Origin: CAWIMX01 sp963837345
Lineage (GTDB): Bacteria; Acidobacteriota; Vicinamibacteria; Vicinamibacterales; CAVVIG01
DNA: 64,000 bases
Direction of reading: 5' to 3'
NCBI GenBank assembly: GCA_963837345.1
Contig: CAWIMX010000002.1
Coordinates: 496,001 to 560,000, forward strand
Of the stretch, positions 56,845 through 64,000 are shown one piece after another. Every line of letters starts with the position of its first letter. Positions within the stretch are counted from its first letter, which is position 1. The position numbers and the translations under genes were made by a program. The notes below the pieces were generated by a model that saw only the letters and a list, made by a program, of their open reading frames with translations, was not told the origin of the DNA and ran no database searches.

Positions 56845-57354
56845 TCATCGAGGATCATGGCACGTGGCGCACCCGTCCGGCGCCCCGCGGTCCTGATGAC
56901 AGGCGACACACGAATCCATCCACGCGTCGTGCACGGCGCGCATCTGGTCCATCTGGGCGACAGGCCCGTGACACCCTTCGCAGGTGACCCCGTCAACGGC
57001 CAGATGTTGCCGATGGCTGAAGATCACAAAATTGGGGACGCGAGACACCCTCTGCCAGGGCACGGGCTCGCCGCCCTCGGCGAAACCACGCAATCGCTGA
57101 ATGTCCGGGGCGTTTCGATGAACCTGGACGTGGCAGGCCATGCAGGTCGACGTCTCCGGCAGGGTGGCCTGTTCCCCCGGATCGGGAAACTGGTGACACT
57201 GGCGGCATTGAAGGTTTGCCGCCAGGTGCGACCGGTGGCTGAAGGGAATCGGCTGCTCGGGGGGCGGGGGCGGCGGGCGGTCCTGGGCCGCGAGGGCCAT
57301 CGCGAACAGGCACGGGCCAAGGCCGGCGGCTGCCAGCGATGCCGGACGTCGCAT
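56845..57354 (-). CDS. Pentaheme periplasmic cytochrome (class III/c7-like)
   Basis: A 169-residue exported multihaem cytochrome. After a signal peptide and a Pro-rich linker there are five CXXCH haem sites: CRQCH, CMACH, CEGCH, CVACH and CATCH, with extra His ligands in FSHRSHL and FSHRQHL. This matches small cytochrome c3/c7 proteins. ATG at 57354 is preferred; a GTG at 57357 is one codon earlier. The gene faces away from the molybdenum hydroxylase operon, and a periplasmic redox link to it is possible but unproven. Confidence 0.88.
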   Translation of the reverse strand: MRRPASLAAAGLGPCLFAMALAAQDRPPPPPPEQPIPFSHRSHLAANLQCRQCHQFPDPGEQATLPETSTCMACHVQVHRNAPDIQRLRGFAEGGEPVPWQRVSRVPNFVIFSHRQHLAVDGVTCEGCHGPVAQMDQMRAVHDAWMDSCVACHQDRGAPDGCATCHDPR

Positions 57355-57357
57355 CAC

Positions 57358-57675
57358 GCCGATCCACTATATCGAGATCGCCGGCGTGAATTTTTCGGAC
57401 CGCGGGGGACGGCCATTGCGCTTCCGCCCGATTGGGCTTATCGTCTGGTGCCGGCATCCGCCCGGGGGAACGCCGGGATGCCGGGATCATGATGGGCGGG
57501 CCTTCCGGGCCATACCCCAGAGCTTTGGGCCCAACCGCCAGACGATGCTGCCAGACGATGCTTAAGGATAGCGGAAGAAAGAGTTACAATACGACCGTTT
57601 CGCTTGCCGATTCAGCAGGGGTGGCGTTCGAGTTCGCGACGCTCACGTCGCAACAGCCGCAGAGGTAGTCGAGCG
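57358..57675. other. Intergenic region between cytochrome and molybdenum hydroxylase genes
   Basis: This 318-base divergent spacer holds no convincing ORF. It contains a 13-base tandem repeat (GCCAGACGATGCT at 57537-57549 and 57550-57562) and a TACAAT box at 57585-57590 that may start the plus-strand Mo-hydroxylase operon. I see no operator palindrome or riboswitch I can name. Confidence 0.55.
57585..57590 (+). promoter_or_regulatory. Possible -10 box of the Mo-hydroxylase operon
   Basis: TACAAT, 86 bases upstream of the small-subunit ATG, matches the -10 consensus in five of six positions. The matching -35 position reads TTAAGG, a poor match, and overlaps the end of the 13-base tandem repeat, so an activator may be involved. 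Confidence 0.35.
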
Positions 57676-58302
57676 ATGTCAGACACACACATGCCGGACA
57701 CGACTCCGGGCCCGTCGAGACGCAACTTCATCAAGGGAGTGATCGCGGCGGGGGCCGCAGTTTCTTCCGCGGGGTATCTCTTCCGCAGCACCACGGTGCT
57801 GGGGCAGCCGGCTGCCGCCGGTTCCGTGGAGCGCCTCGTCACCCTCACGGTGAACGGCCAGGAACGGCGCGTCGACGCGCTGAAGCAGGAAACCCTGGCC
57901 ATGACGCTCCGCTACAAGCTGGGCCTCACCGGGACCAAGATCGGCTGCGACCGCGCGGAGTGCGGGGCGTGCACCGTGCTCGTGGACGATGTGCCGCGCT
58001 ACTCGTGCTCGACGCTCACGCACAGCGTCCGCGGGAAGAAGATCGTCACGATCGAAGGCCTCGAGGCCGCCGACGGGACGCTGCATCCCGTCCAGCAGGG
58101 GGTCGTCGAGGAGCAGGGCTTCCAGTGCGCGTTCTGCATGCCGGGCTTCGTGATGGCGACGGTCGGGTTCCTCAAGACGAACCCGAACCCGACCCGGCAG
58201 GAGCTCGCACACGGGGTGTCCGGCAATCTGTGCCGCTGCCAGGATTACGACAAGATCCTCACGGCCCTGATGCGCGGCGCTGAAAATCTGCGGAGGGCGT
58301 AA
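57676..58302 (+). CDS. Xanthine dehydrogenase-family iron-sulfur subunit, Tat-exported
   Basis: A 208-residue two [2Fe-2S] subunit. The N terminus is a Tat signal, SRRNFIKGVIAAG, so the folded complex is exported to the periplasm. Plant-type cluster motif KIGCDRAECGACTVLVDD and a second cluster in QCAFCMPGF plus GNLCRCQDYDK are both intact. It is followed two bases later by the molybdenum-binding large subunit, then the FAD subunit and a cytochrome b. The ATG at 57676 starts directly before the signal. The substrate is unknown. Confidence 0.92.
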   Translation: MSDTHMPDTTPGPSRRNFIKGVIAAGAAVSSAGYLFRSTTVLGQPAAAGSVERLVTLTVNGQERRVDALKQETLAMTLRYKLGLTGTKIGCDRAECGACTVLVDDVPRYSCSTLTHSVRGKKIVTIEGLEAADGTLHPVQQGVVEEQGFQCAFCMPGFVMATVGFLKTNPNPTRQELAHGVSGNLCRCQDYDKILTALMRGAENLRRA

Positions 58303-58303
58303 G

Positions 58304-60823
58304 GTGGCACAAAAACTCGTCGGCCAGGACTACACCACGCCGGACCTGCACGCGAAGGTCACCGGGCGCGCGAAATACGCGGAAGACTATCGCGCGGAAG
58401 GCATGCTCTTCACCAAGCTGCTCGTGAGCCCGATGCCGCATGCCCGCGTCTCGCATTTCGACGCCGCGCGAGCGATGGCTCTGCCGGGCGTCAAGGGCCT
58501 TCTCACGCCCGACGATCTGCCGGGGAACCAGGCGGGCGCCACGCTCGGCGAAGGCGTCCAGTCGCTCTCGCAGGGTGAACGGGGCGCCCTCACGTGGGAG
58601 CCGGTGTACCAGGGTGAGCCGATCGTCGCGATCTGCGCCGTCGACGAGAACACCGCGGCGGCGGCGATCGAGCTGCTCGACGTCGAATTCGAGCCGCTGC
58701 CGTTCAACGTGGATCCGGTCGAGAGCCTGCGGCCGGGCAGCGCCAACGCCCGCACCGAAGGCAATACGTGGATGCGGCCCGAGCCGCCCCCGCAGGCCGA
58801 AGGCGCGGCGGCCGGCCGCGGCGGTGGCCGCGGCGGGTTCGTGCGTCCGGAGATCGCCGAGCTGAAGTGGACCGAAGAAGACTTCGCGAATGCGGCCAAC
58901 GGGCTGCTGCCCACCGGCAAGGCCACCGACGAGTGGAGCTATGGCGACCTCGACGACGCGTTCAGCAAGGCCGACCTCGTGCTCGAGGAGACGATGGTCA
59001 CGCAGTCGACGGGCCACCAGCCGCTCGAAACGCGCACGGCGATGGCCTACTGGCAGAACGGGAAGGTGTATCTGCACGGATCCACGCAGAGCACCGTGCA
59101 GACCGTGGGATCGTTCGCGCGCTGGACCGGCGTCGAGCCGGAGAACGTCGTGATGATCAGCGAGTACACCGGCGGCGGCTTCGGCAGCAAGATTCCGGGC
59201 GCCAACTCGATGGCCATTCCCGCGCTGCTGTCGAAGAAGGTGAATGCGCCCGTGATGATGCGCATCACGCGCGAAGACGAGCACTTCATCGGGCGCGCGC
59301 GTTCGGGCGTCACGGGCCGTGTCCGCGCCGGGTTCCGGAAGGACGGCAAGCTCTTGGCGCTCGACGTCTATTCGGTCGGCGACAACGGGCCGTACGACGC
59401 GCAGGGCGACTATCGGTCGGTCGGCAACATCGCGTCGCTCGCCTATCAGCCCGACGCCATGCGGTGGCGCGGGATCACGGTGCTGACCAACACGCCGCCG
59501 CGCACGTCGCAGCGCGCGCCGGGCGGCATGCAGGCCATCGGGATCATGGAGCCGGTGATCGCCAAAGCGGCCAAACAGCTGGGCATCGATCAGGTCGAGA
59601 TGCGGCTCATCAACGCCCCCGAGGGCAAGGCGAAATACGGTCCGCCCAATCCCGCCGGGCGTCAGGGCTATGTCACGAGCTCGTTCATCAAGGACGCGCT
59701 CCGGCAGGGCCGTGAGCTGTTCCGGTGGGACGAGCGCAAGGCGGCGAGCGGGCAGCGCAACGGAACCAAGGCGCGGGGCCTCGGCGTGGCCGTGAGCACG
59801 TTCTCCGGCGGCTCGATCGGGTTCGATGGCCTGCTCATCGTCAAGCCCGACGGCCGGCTCCAGGTGCAGTCGGGCATCGGCAACCTCGGCACCGAGTCGG
59901 TGATCGACGTGCACCGCGTGGCCGCGGAAATCCTCAATATGCCGTGGGAGAAAGTGGACGTCGTCTTCGGCAACACCGAGAAGAACCTGCCGTGGACGTG
60001 CATCTCGGCCGGCAGCCAGACGGCGCATGCGATGACGCGCGCCGCGCACGCGGCCGCCACCGACGCGAAGCAGAAGCTGCAGGAGATCGCGGCCAAGGAT
60101 CTGGGCGGCCGTCCTGAAGACTACGACGTCGACAACGAGCGCGTCTTCCGGAAGGGCGGCGGCCGGGGCCTGACGTTCGCGCAGGCCGCCGAGCGCGCCA
60201 TCGCGCTCGGGGGCAAGTACGACGGCCACGAGCTGCCGGAGAACATCAACGGGTTCACGAAGACCTCGGCCACCGCGCTGGCCGGCCAGGGGCTGATGGG
60301 CGTGGCGAAAGACGCCTATCCGCGCGACGGCTCGTCGATGTCGTTCGTCGCCGGCTTCGCGGAAGTCGAGGTGGACGTCGAAACCGGACAGCTCCACATC
60401 CTGGACTACCTGGCCGTCGGCGACGTGGGCCGCGTGCTGCATCCGAAAGTGCTCGGCGGTCAGCTGCTCGGCGGCTCGATGCTCGGCATCGGCCATGCCG
60501 TCACCCAGCGATGGGCCTACGACCAGCACTACGGCGCCGCCCTCGCGCGCCGCTTCTATCAGAACCGCCCGCCGACGATCCTCGACGCGCCGCAGAAGAT
60601 GGCGTGGGCGGCGGTCGACAAGCCGGATCCGGAAACACCGACCGGAGTGCGCGGCGTGGGCGAGCCGCCCGTCGGGGCCGGGTACGCCGCCGTGATGAAC
60701 GCGATTCTCGATGCGGTCGGCTACGAGACGTTCCGGCGATCGCCGGTCACGGCCGACGTGCTCCTGAATGCGCTGGAAAATGGCGGCACGCGCACGCACG
60801 AGCCGCTGACGTCCCACATCTGA
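58304..60823 (+). CDS. Xanthine dehydrogenase-family molybdopterin-binding large subunit
   Basis: An 839-residue catalytic subunit without its own signal peptide; it is expected to be exported with the Tat-tagged iron-sulfur subunit. Recognisable segments include the N-terminal DLHAKVTGRAKYAEDY, GGGFGSKIPG near the molybdenum site, and GVRGVGEPPVGAGYAAV with the catalytic Glu. A Gly/Arg-rich insert (AAAGRGGGRGGF) occurs near residue 170. It hydroxylates aldehydes or N-heterocycles in related enzymes. The GTG start follows the small subunit by one base. Confidence 0.93.
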   Translation: MAQKLVGQDYTTPDLHAKVTGRAKYAEDYRAEGMLFTKLLVSPMPHARVSHFDAARAMALPGVKGLLTPDDLPGNQAGATLGEGVQSLSQGERGALTWEPVYQGEPIVAICAVDENTAAAAIELLDVEFEPLPFNVDPVESLRPGSANARTEGNTWMRPEPPPQAEGAAAGRGGGRGGFVRPEIAELKWTEEDFANAANGLLPTGKATDEWSYGDLDDAFSKADLVLEETMVTQSTGHQPLETRTAMAYWQNGKVYLHGSTQSTVQTVGSFARWTGVEPENVVMISEYTGGGFGSKIPGANSMAIPALLSKKVNAPVMMRITREDEHFIGRARSGVTGRVRAGFRKDGKLLALDVYSVGDNGPYDAQGDYRSVGNIASLAYQPDAMRWRGITVLTNTPPRTSQRAPGGMQAIGIMEPVIAKAAKQLGIDQVEMRLINAPEGKAKYGPPNPAGRQGYVTSSFIKDALRQGRELFRWDERKAASGQRNGTKARGLGVAVSTFSGGSIGFDGLLIVKPDGRLQVQSGIGNLGTESVIDVHRVAAEILNMPWEKVDVVFGNTEKNLPWTCISAGSQTAHAMTRAAHAAATDAKQKLQEIAAKDLGGRPEDYDVDNERVFRKGGGRGLTFAQAAERAIALGGKYDGHELPENINGFTKTSATALAGQGLMGVAKDAYPRDGSSMSFVAGFAEVEVDVETGQLHILDYLAVGDVGRVLHPKVLGGQLLGGSMLGIGHAVTQRWAYDQHYGAALARRFYQNRPPTILDAPQKMAWAAVDKPDPETPTGVRGVGEPPVGAGYAAVMNAILDAVGYETFRRSPVTADVLLNALENGGTRTHEPLTSHI

Positions 60824-60899
60824 CACTGTGGGATCGAGCCCTGACGACGTGCGACTGCAGCTTGCGACTGTGACGTGCGACTGACGACTGGAGACTAAT

Positions 60900-61910
60900 A
60901 TGGCCGTGATTCGCGACATCATGCCGGCATTCGAGCTGTTCCAGCCGGCCAGCATTGACGAAGCCCTGAGCCTGCTCGACGAACACCGCGCCGATGCGTG
61001 GGTGATGGCGGGCGGCCTCGATACGTTCGACTGGCTGAAGGACCGCACCAAGCGCACGAACGTCGTGATCGATCTGAGCCAGGTGGCCGAACTCGCGGGC
61101 ATCCGCGAGCTGGACGGCGGGCTCGAGATCGGGGCCACGACCACGCTCACCGAAGTGACGCGGCACCCGGTGGTCCGGGAGAAGTTCGGGCTGCTCATGC
61201 AGGCGGCCGAACTGGTGGCCTCGCCGCAGATCCGCAATCAGGGGACGCTCGGCGGCAACGTCTCGCAGGACACCCGCTGCTGGTACTACCGCAGCGGCTG
61301 GAGCTGCTACCGCGCCGGCGGCAACATCTGCTACGCCGACACGCCGACCGCCGTGAACCGCGAGCACGCGATCCTGAATGCCGATCGCTGCGTCGCGGTG
61401 AATCCGTCGGACACGGCTCCGGCGCTCATCGCGCTCGACGCCAAGATGGTGCTGCGCAGCCGCGCCGGGGAGCGGGTCGTCGACGCCGAGAACTATTTCA
61501 TCGGACCGGGCACCGATATCACCCGGATGAACGTGCGGCGGCCGAACGAGCTGCTCGTGGCCATCCGGATCCCGTCCACGTGGGCGGGCGCGCAGTTCTA
61601 CTTCGAGAAGGTCCGCGACCGCCAGGTGTGGGACTTCCCCCTGGTGAACGTCGCATCGGCGATCGTCGGCTCGAACGACGCCATCGAGCGCATGCGTCTG
61701 GTGGTGAACGGCGTCGCGGCCACGCCCGTGCGGCTCACGGCTGTCGAGGGCGCCGTGGCCGGCAAGCCGCGCAACGAGGATACGGCGTCGATGGCGGGCG
61801 AACTGGCCATCACGGGCGCCCAGCCGCTGCGCTACAACGGATACAAGGTGCCGCTCATGCGGAATCTCGTGAAGCGCGCCATTCGAGGGGGGGGTGAATG
61901 GACTTCCTGA
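60900..61910 (+). CDS. FAD-binding subunit of the molybdenum hydroxylase
   Basis: A 336-residue CoxM/FAD-binding subunit. The FAD-binding motif appears as AWVMAGGLDTFDWLKD and TIRNQGTLGGNVSQD-like sequence (here IRNQGTLGGNVSQD). No signal peptide is present, so it is probably carried out with the Tat-tagged partner. An unusual cluster of Cys and Trp after the FAD loop (CWYYRSGWSCYRAGGNICY) is conserved in this subfamily and may hold a metal cluster. It overlaps the following cytochrome b gene by 13 bases. Confidence 0.92.
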   Translation: MAVIRDIMPAFELFQPASIDEALSLLDEHRADAWVMAGGLDTFDWLKDRTKRTNVVIDLSQVAELAGIRELDGGLEIGATTTLTEVTRHPVVREKFGLLMQAAELVASPQIRNQGTLGGNVSQDTRCWYYRSGWSCYRAGGNICYADTPTAVNREHAILNADRCVAVNPSDTAPALIALDAKMVLRSRAGERVVDAENYFIGPGTDITRMNVRRPNELLVAIRIPSTWAGAQFYFEKVRDRQVWDFPLVNVASAIVGSNDAIERMRLVVNGVAATPVRLTAVEGAVAGKPRNEDTASMAGELAITGAQPLRYNGYKVPLMRNLVKRAIRGGGEWTS

Positions 61911-62722
61911 CATGGGGCAGCAACCCCTGGGGGCAGCGGATTCTCACGCACATCTCGTGGGACCTGCTGTGGGCGTCGTTGTTCGCGGGAATCATGTTCT
62001 TCGTCGCGCACGCCAGCTACATGATTCTCTCGGCGCACCGGAAACGGTCGGCCGCGGAAACTGACGCGCTGGAAGCCAAGTACAAGAACCTCCCGGAGCG
62101 GATTACGCGGCACGGGGGCGTGGCCCGCGCGTTCCACTGGGTGATGGCCGCGTCGATGTTCACGCTGCTCTTCACGGCGTTCCTGCCGATCGCGGGCATC
62201 AAGTTCGCCTGGGTGACCTGGCACTGGGTGGCCGGCCTCGTCCTGACGGCGTCGATTGTCTTCCATATCGTCCACGCGTCCTTCTTCCTGGACTTCTGGT
62301 CGATCTGGGTGGGGCCGAAGGACATCCCCGAGTTCAAGGCCGAGATCCTCCGCGAGCTCGGACACGACGTGCCGGGGCCCAAGCCGGGGAAGTACCCGCT
62401 CGGCAACCGGCTGTATCACCTGGCGATCGTGTTCGCGGCCCTGGCTGCCGTCGGCACGGGCGTGGTGATGCTCAACCGCGTGCGCAATCCGTTTCTGACG
62501 CGCAACCCCTACCTCTTCAGTGACGCGACGTGGGGCTTCACCTATGTGCTGCACGGCATGGCCGGCGTCGGCCTGGTGGGCCTGGTGATCGCGCACGTGT
62601 ACTTCGCCGTGCGCCCCGAGAAGTGGTGGATTACGAAGGGCATGATCTTCGGCTGGATCACCCGGCGCAACTACCTCGAGCACCACGACCCGCAGCGGTG
62701 GACCATCGGGGGGAACGCCTGA
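61898..62722 (+). CDS. Membrane cytochrome b subunit (formate dehydrogenase gamma-like)
   Basis: A 274-residue membrane protein with about five transmembrane helices and several His near helix ends, including RAFHWVMAAS, WHWVAGLV and YVLHGMAG, fitting a di-haem cytochrome b that passes electrons to quinone. It is co-transcribed with the Tat-exported Mo-hydroxylase subunits, overlapping the FAD subunit gene by 13 bases. It could anchor that complex and send substrate electrons into the respiratory chain. Confidence 0.87.
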   Translation: MDFLTWGSNPWGQRILTHISWDLLWASLFAGIMFFVAHASYMILSAHRKRSAAETDALEAKYKNLPERITRHGGVARAFHWVMAASMFTLLFTAFLPIAGIKFAWVTWHWVAGLVLTASIVFHIVHASFFLDFWSIWVGPKDIPEFKAEILRELGHDVPGPKPGKYPLGNRLYHLAIVFAALAAVGTGVVMLNRVRNPFLTRNPYLFSDATWGFTYVLHGMAGVGLVGLVIAHVYFAVRPEKWWITKGMIFGWITRRNYLEHHDPQRWTIGGNA

Positions 62723-63138
62723 GCGCTGAACCGGCGACGCCGGATCCACTGGCGGACCTCGAAGCGCTCTGCGACGTCATCGAGTCGGCGTACGAGTTCA
62801 TGCTCGCGTACGCGTCGCGCGGCATGCCGAAGGAAACCGGCAGCGAGATCCGCGAGACCCTGGGCAAGCTCGATCGGGGGCTGACGGATCTCGCCGATTG
62901 TGTCGTCCGCTCGGTGGGCGTCCTGCACGCCGACGCGGTCGCCGAGTACGAACCCTTCATCGACATGATCCGGCGCGATGCGGCGGATGCCCGCGCCGCG
63001 ATCCGGCTCGTCACCATTCAGCCGTCGATCGGCTCGCAGCTCGTGGACAACCTGAACGCGTCCGTGCACCTGCGGGCGCTCCTCACCGACCTGTTTCTCG
63101 TCGACGAAGTGCTCAAGAGCCGCCGCCGCAAGGCATAG
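62719..63138 (+). CDS. Helical hypothetical protein at the end of the Mo-hydroxylase operon
   Basis: A roughly 139-residue helical, acidic protein that I do not recognise. It contains the amphipathic stretch LADLEALCDVIESAYEFMLA and a Lys/Arg tail. A CTG at 62719 overlaps the cytochrome b stop (CTGA) and has GGGGGGAA five bases upstream; an in-frame GTG at 62698 would overlap by 25 bases. It may serve the preceding complex, for example as a chaperone, but nothing in the sequence proves this. Confidence 0.55.
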   Translation: MSAEPATPDPLADLEALCDVIESAYEFMLAYASRGMPKETGSEIRETLGKLDRGLTDLADCVVRSVGVLHADAVAEYEPFIDMIRRDAADARAAIRLVTIQPSIGSQLVDNLNASVHLRALLTDLFLVDEVLKSRRRKA

Positions 63139-63143
63139 CCCGC

Positions 63144-63989
63144 TCAGTGCGTCATCGCGTAGAGCAGGGCGTTGATGCCGAACGCGTAGCCTGGAACCGA
63201 GAATTTCAGGAAATACTCGTGGTTGTCCCCCTCGCGCTCGAACGCGTCGCCGAAGTCGGTGTTGTGGGTGATCAGCACGAGGATGCGGCCCGTGGCGTCG
63301 GTGATGGCGCGGATCTCGGGCGGCGTGCTCGCGGCGCCACGCTCGGAGGTCTGGCCCGTGCCGGCCCAGAAGTTGATCGACGGAATCTGCGGGATGGCCG
63401 TGACCGGCGTCAGCATGCCGAAGATCGGGTGCGACAGCGGCAGGTCCTGAATCGGATACTGATCCCGCGGCAGCGCCTTGTTCATCTCGTCGGCGAAATT
63501 GCGCCACGCATACGGTCCCCAGAAGTCGTCGGCCCAGAGAAACCCGCCCTTCAGCAGGTAGTCGCGAAGCGCCGCGGCTTCCGAGTCGTCCAGGTACAAC
63601 GCGCCCACCTCGGTCATCATGATGAAGGGACAGCGGAAGAGATCGGGATCGGTGAGCGTGAGGACGACGTGATTGGGCTGACGATCGGGGTCGAAGCTCA
63701 CGGGTGCTTTCGTGAGCTCCGAGAGTCGAATCGACAGGTTCTCGTCGGCGCGCGGCCAGTCGACGTTCCAGCCGCCTCCGTCGCCGTTCGGCGATTGGCG
63801 AAAGGCGATCCGACAAAAGTTGAACCCGCCGTCGTACGCTGCCGGGGGGAAACCAAACTGCGCGCGCGCGAAGCCGCGGCTGCGCCGCTGGGCGAGGCCG
63901 ACCGAGGCGACGAGCAGCAGGGCGCTCGCGAGGATCGCCAGGCGACGAGCGCGGCGACGGAGCCCGGCCGAGCCCCGTGAAGCGGGCAT
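63144..63989 (-). CDS. DUF4159 exported protein
   Basis: A 281-residue protein with an N-terminal signal or anchor (about residues 14-33) after an Arg-rich start. The DUF4159 domain spans most of the rest: YDGGFNFCRIAFRQSP, DLFRCPFIMMTEVGAL, LRDYLLKGGFLWADDFWG and the C-terminal THNTDFGDAFEREGDNHEYF. It resembles a class I glutamine amidotransferase fold and is often found beside MoxR/BatA-like gene sets, which could lie beyond the window. The function is unknown. Confidence 0.88.
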   Translation of the reverse strand: MPASRGSAGLRRRARRLAILASALLLVASVGLAQRRSRGFARAQFGFPPAAYDGGFNFCRIAFRQSPNGDGGGWNVDWPRADENLSIRLSELTKAPVSFDPDRQPNHVVLTLTDPDLFRCPFIMMTEVGALYLDDSEAAALRDYLLKGGFLWADDFWGPYAWRNFADEMNKALPRDQYPIQDLPLSHPIFGMLTPVTAIPQIPSINFWAGTGQTSERGAASTPPEIRAITDATGRILVLITHNTDFGDAFEREGDNHEYFLKFSVPGYAFGINALLYAMTH

Positions 63990-64000
63990 GACGCCAGTCT

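Overview
The window is high-GC bacterial chromosome, densely coded on both strands, with no rRNA, tRNA, CRISPR array, insertion sequence or phage gene that I can see. The gene mix suggests an Acidobacteriota (Vicinamibacteria-like) genome: CRTAC1/UnbV-type FG-GAP proteins, a DUF4159 protein, a PD40 TolB-like protein beside an M28 peptidase, SpoIIE-type phosphatases, and Tat-exported molybdenum hydroxylase subunits. That is an inference from family composition; no marker gene proves it. Many genes start with GTG and overlap the previous stop by 1-4 bases, so most transcription units are tight operons.

Layout. 1-4.6 kb (minus): a small membrane protein and two TPR/FG-GAP proteins. 4.7-5.4 kb: a 2-haloacid dehalogenase-like HAD enzyme. 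5.6-8.3 kb (plus): flavoprotein, type III polyketide synthase and ICMT-like methyltransferase, resembling phenolic-lipid/alkylpyrone clusters. 8.3-10.6 kb (minus): a His-repeat cytochrome c and an FHA-GAF-PP2C phosphatase. 10.7-14.7 kb (plus): a phosphoribosyltransferase/erythromycin-esterase fusion, a dienelactone hydrolase-like protein, an aldo/keto reductase and a PGPGW protein. 14.7-19.6 kb (minus): an ammonium transporter, then tauE - cysteine leader peptide - terminator - cysD - cysN. 19.9-24.2 kb: a polytopic membrane protein, FtsB-like, CutA, DedA and a Cys/Met-metabolism PLP enzyme. 24.2-29.9 kb: a HAMP-PP2C phosphatase, a DUF2007-RNase III fusion, an AAA-like ATPase and PurA. 30-36.6 kb (mostly minus): REC-like/PilZ, signal peptidase I, exonuclease III, ferredoxin, chlorite dismutase-like protein, amidase, thioredoxin and lytic transglycosylase. 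36.7-40.9 kb (minus): a tripartite efflux operon. 41.1-42.7 kb: a winged-helix protein and a frameshifted old yellow enzyme. 42.7-50.4 kb: a YfiR / hybrid kinase / response regulator module facing an OmpR-type two-component system followed by a Do-like protease. 50.4-55.8 kb: proline dehydrogenase, DinB, ParB-like, frameshifted M28 peptidase and TolB-like protein. 55.8-63.9 kb: an oxidoreductase, a pentaheme cytochrome, and a three-subunit exported molybdenum hydroxylase with a membrane cytochrome b, then a hypothetical and DUF4159.

The most notable element is a candidate cysteine-responsive transcription attenuator ahead of the sulfate-activation genes cysDN: a 27-codon leader ORF with five Cys codons (18682-18765), followed by an intrinsic terminator whose U-tract ends 13-22 nt before cysD (18612-18648), with complementary segments that could form a competing antiterminator. 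Other points of interest are the DUF2007-RNase III fusion, the quinone-coupled periplasmic Mo-hydroxylase layout, the hexapeptide His repeats in a cytochrome, an apparently forced CTG start for xthA, and two single-base frameshifts in otherwise intact enzymes.
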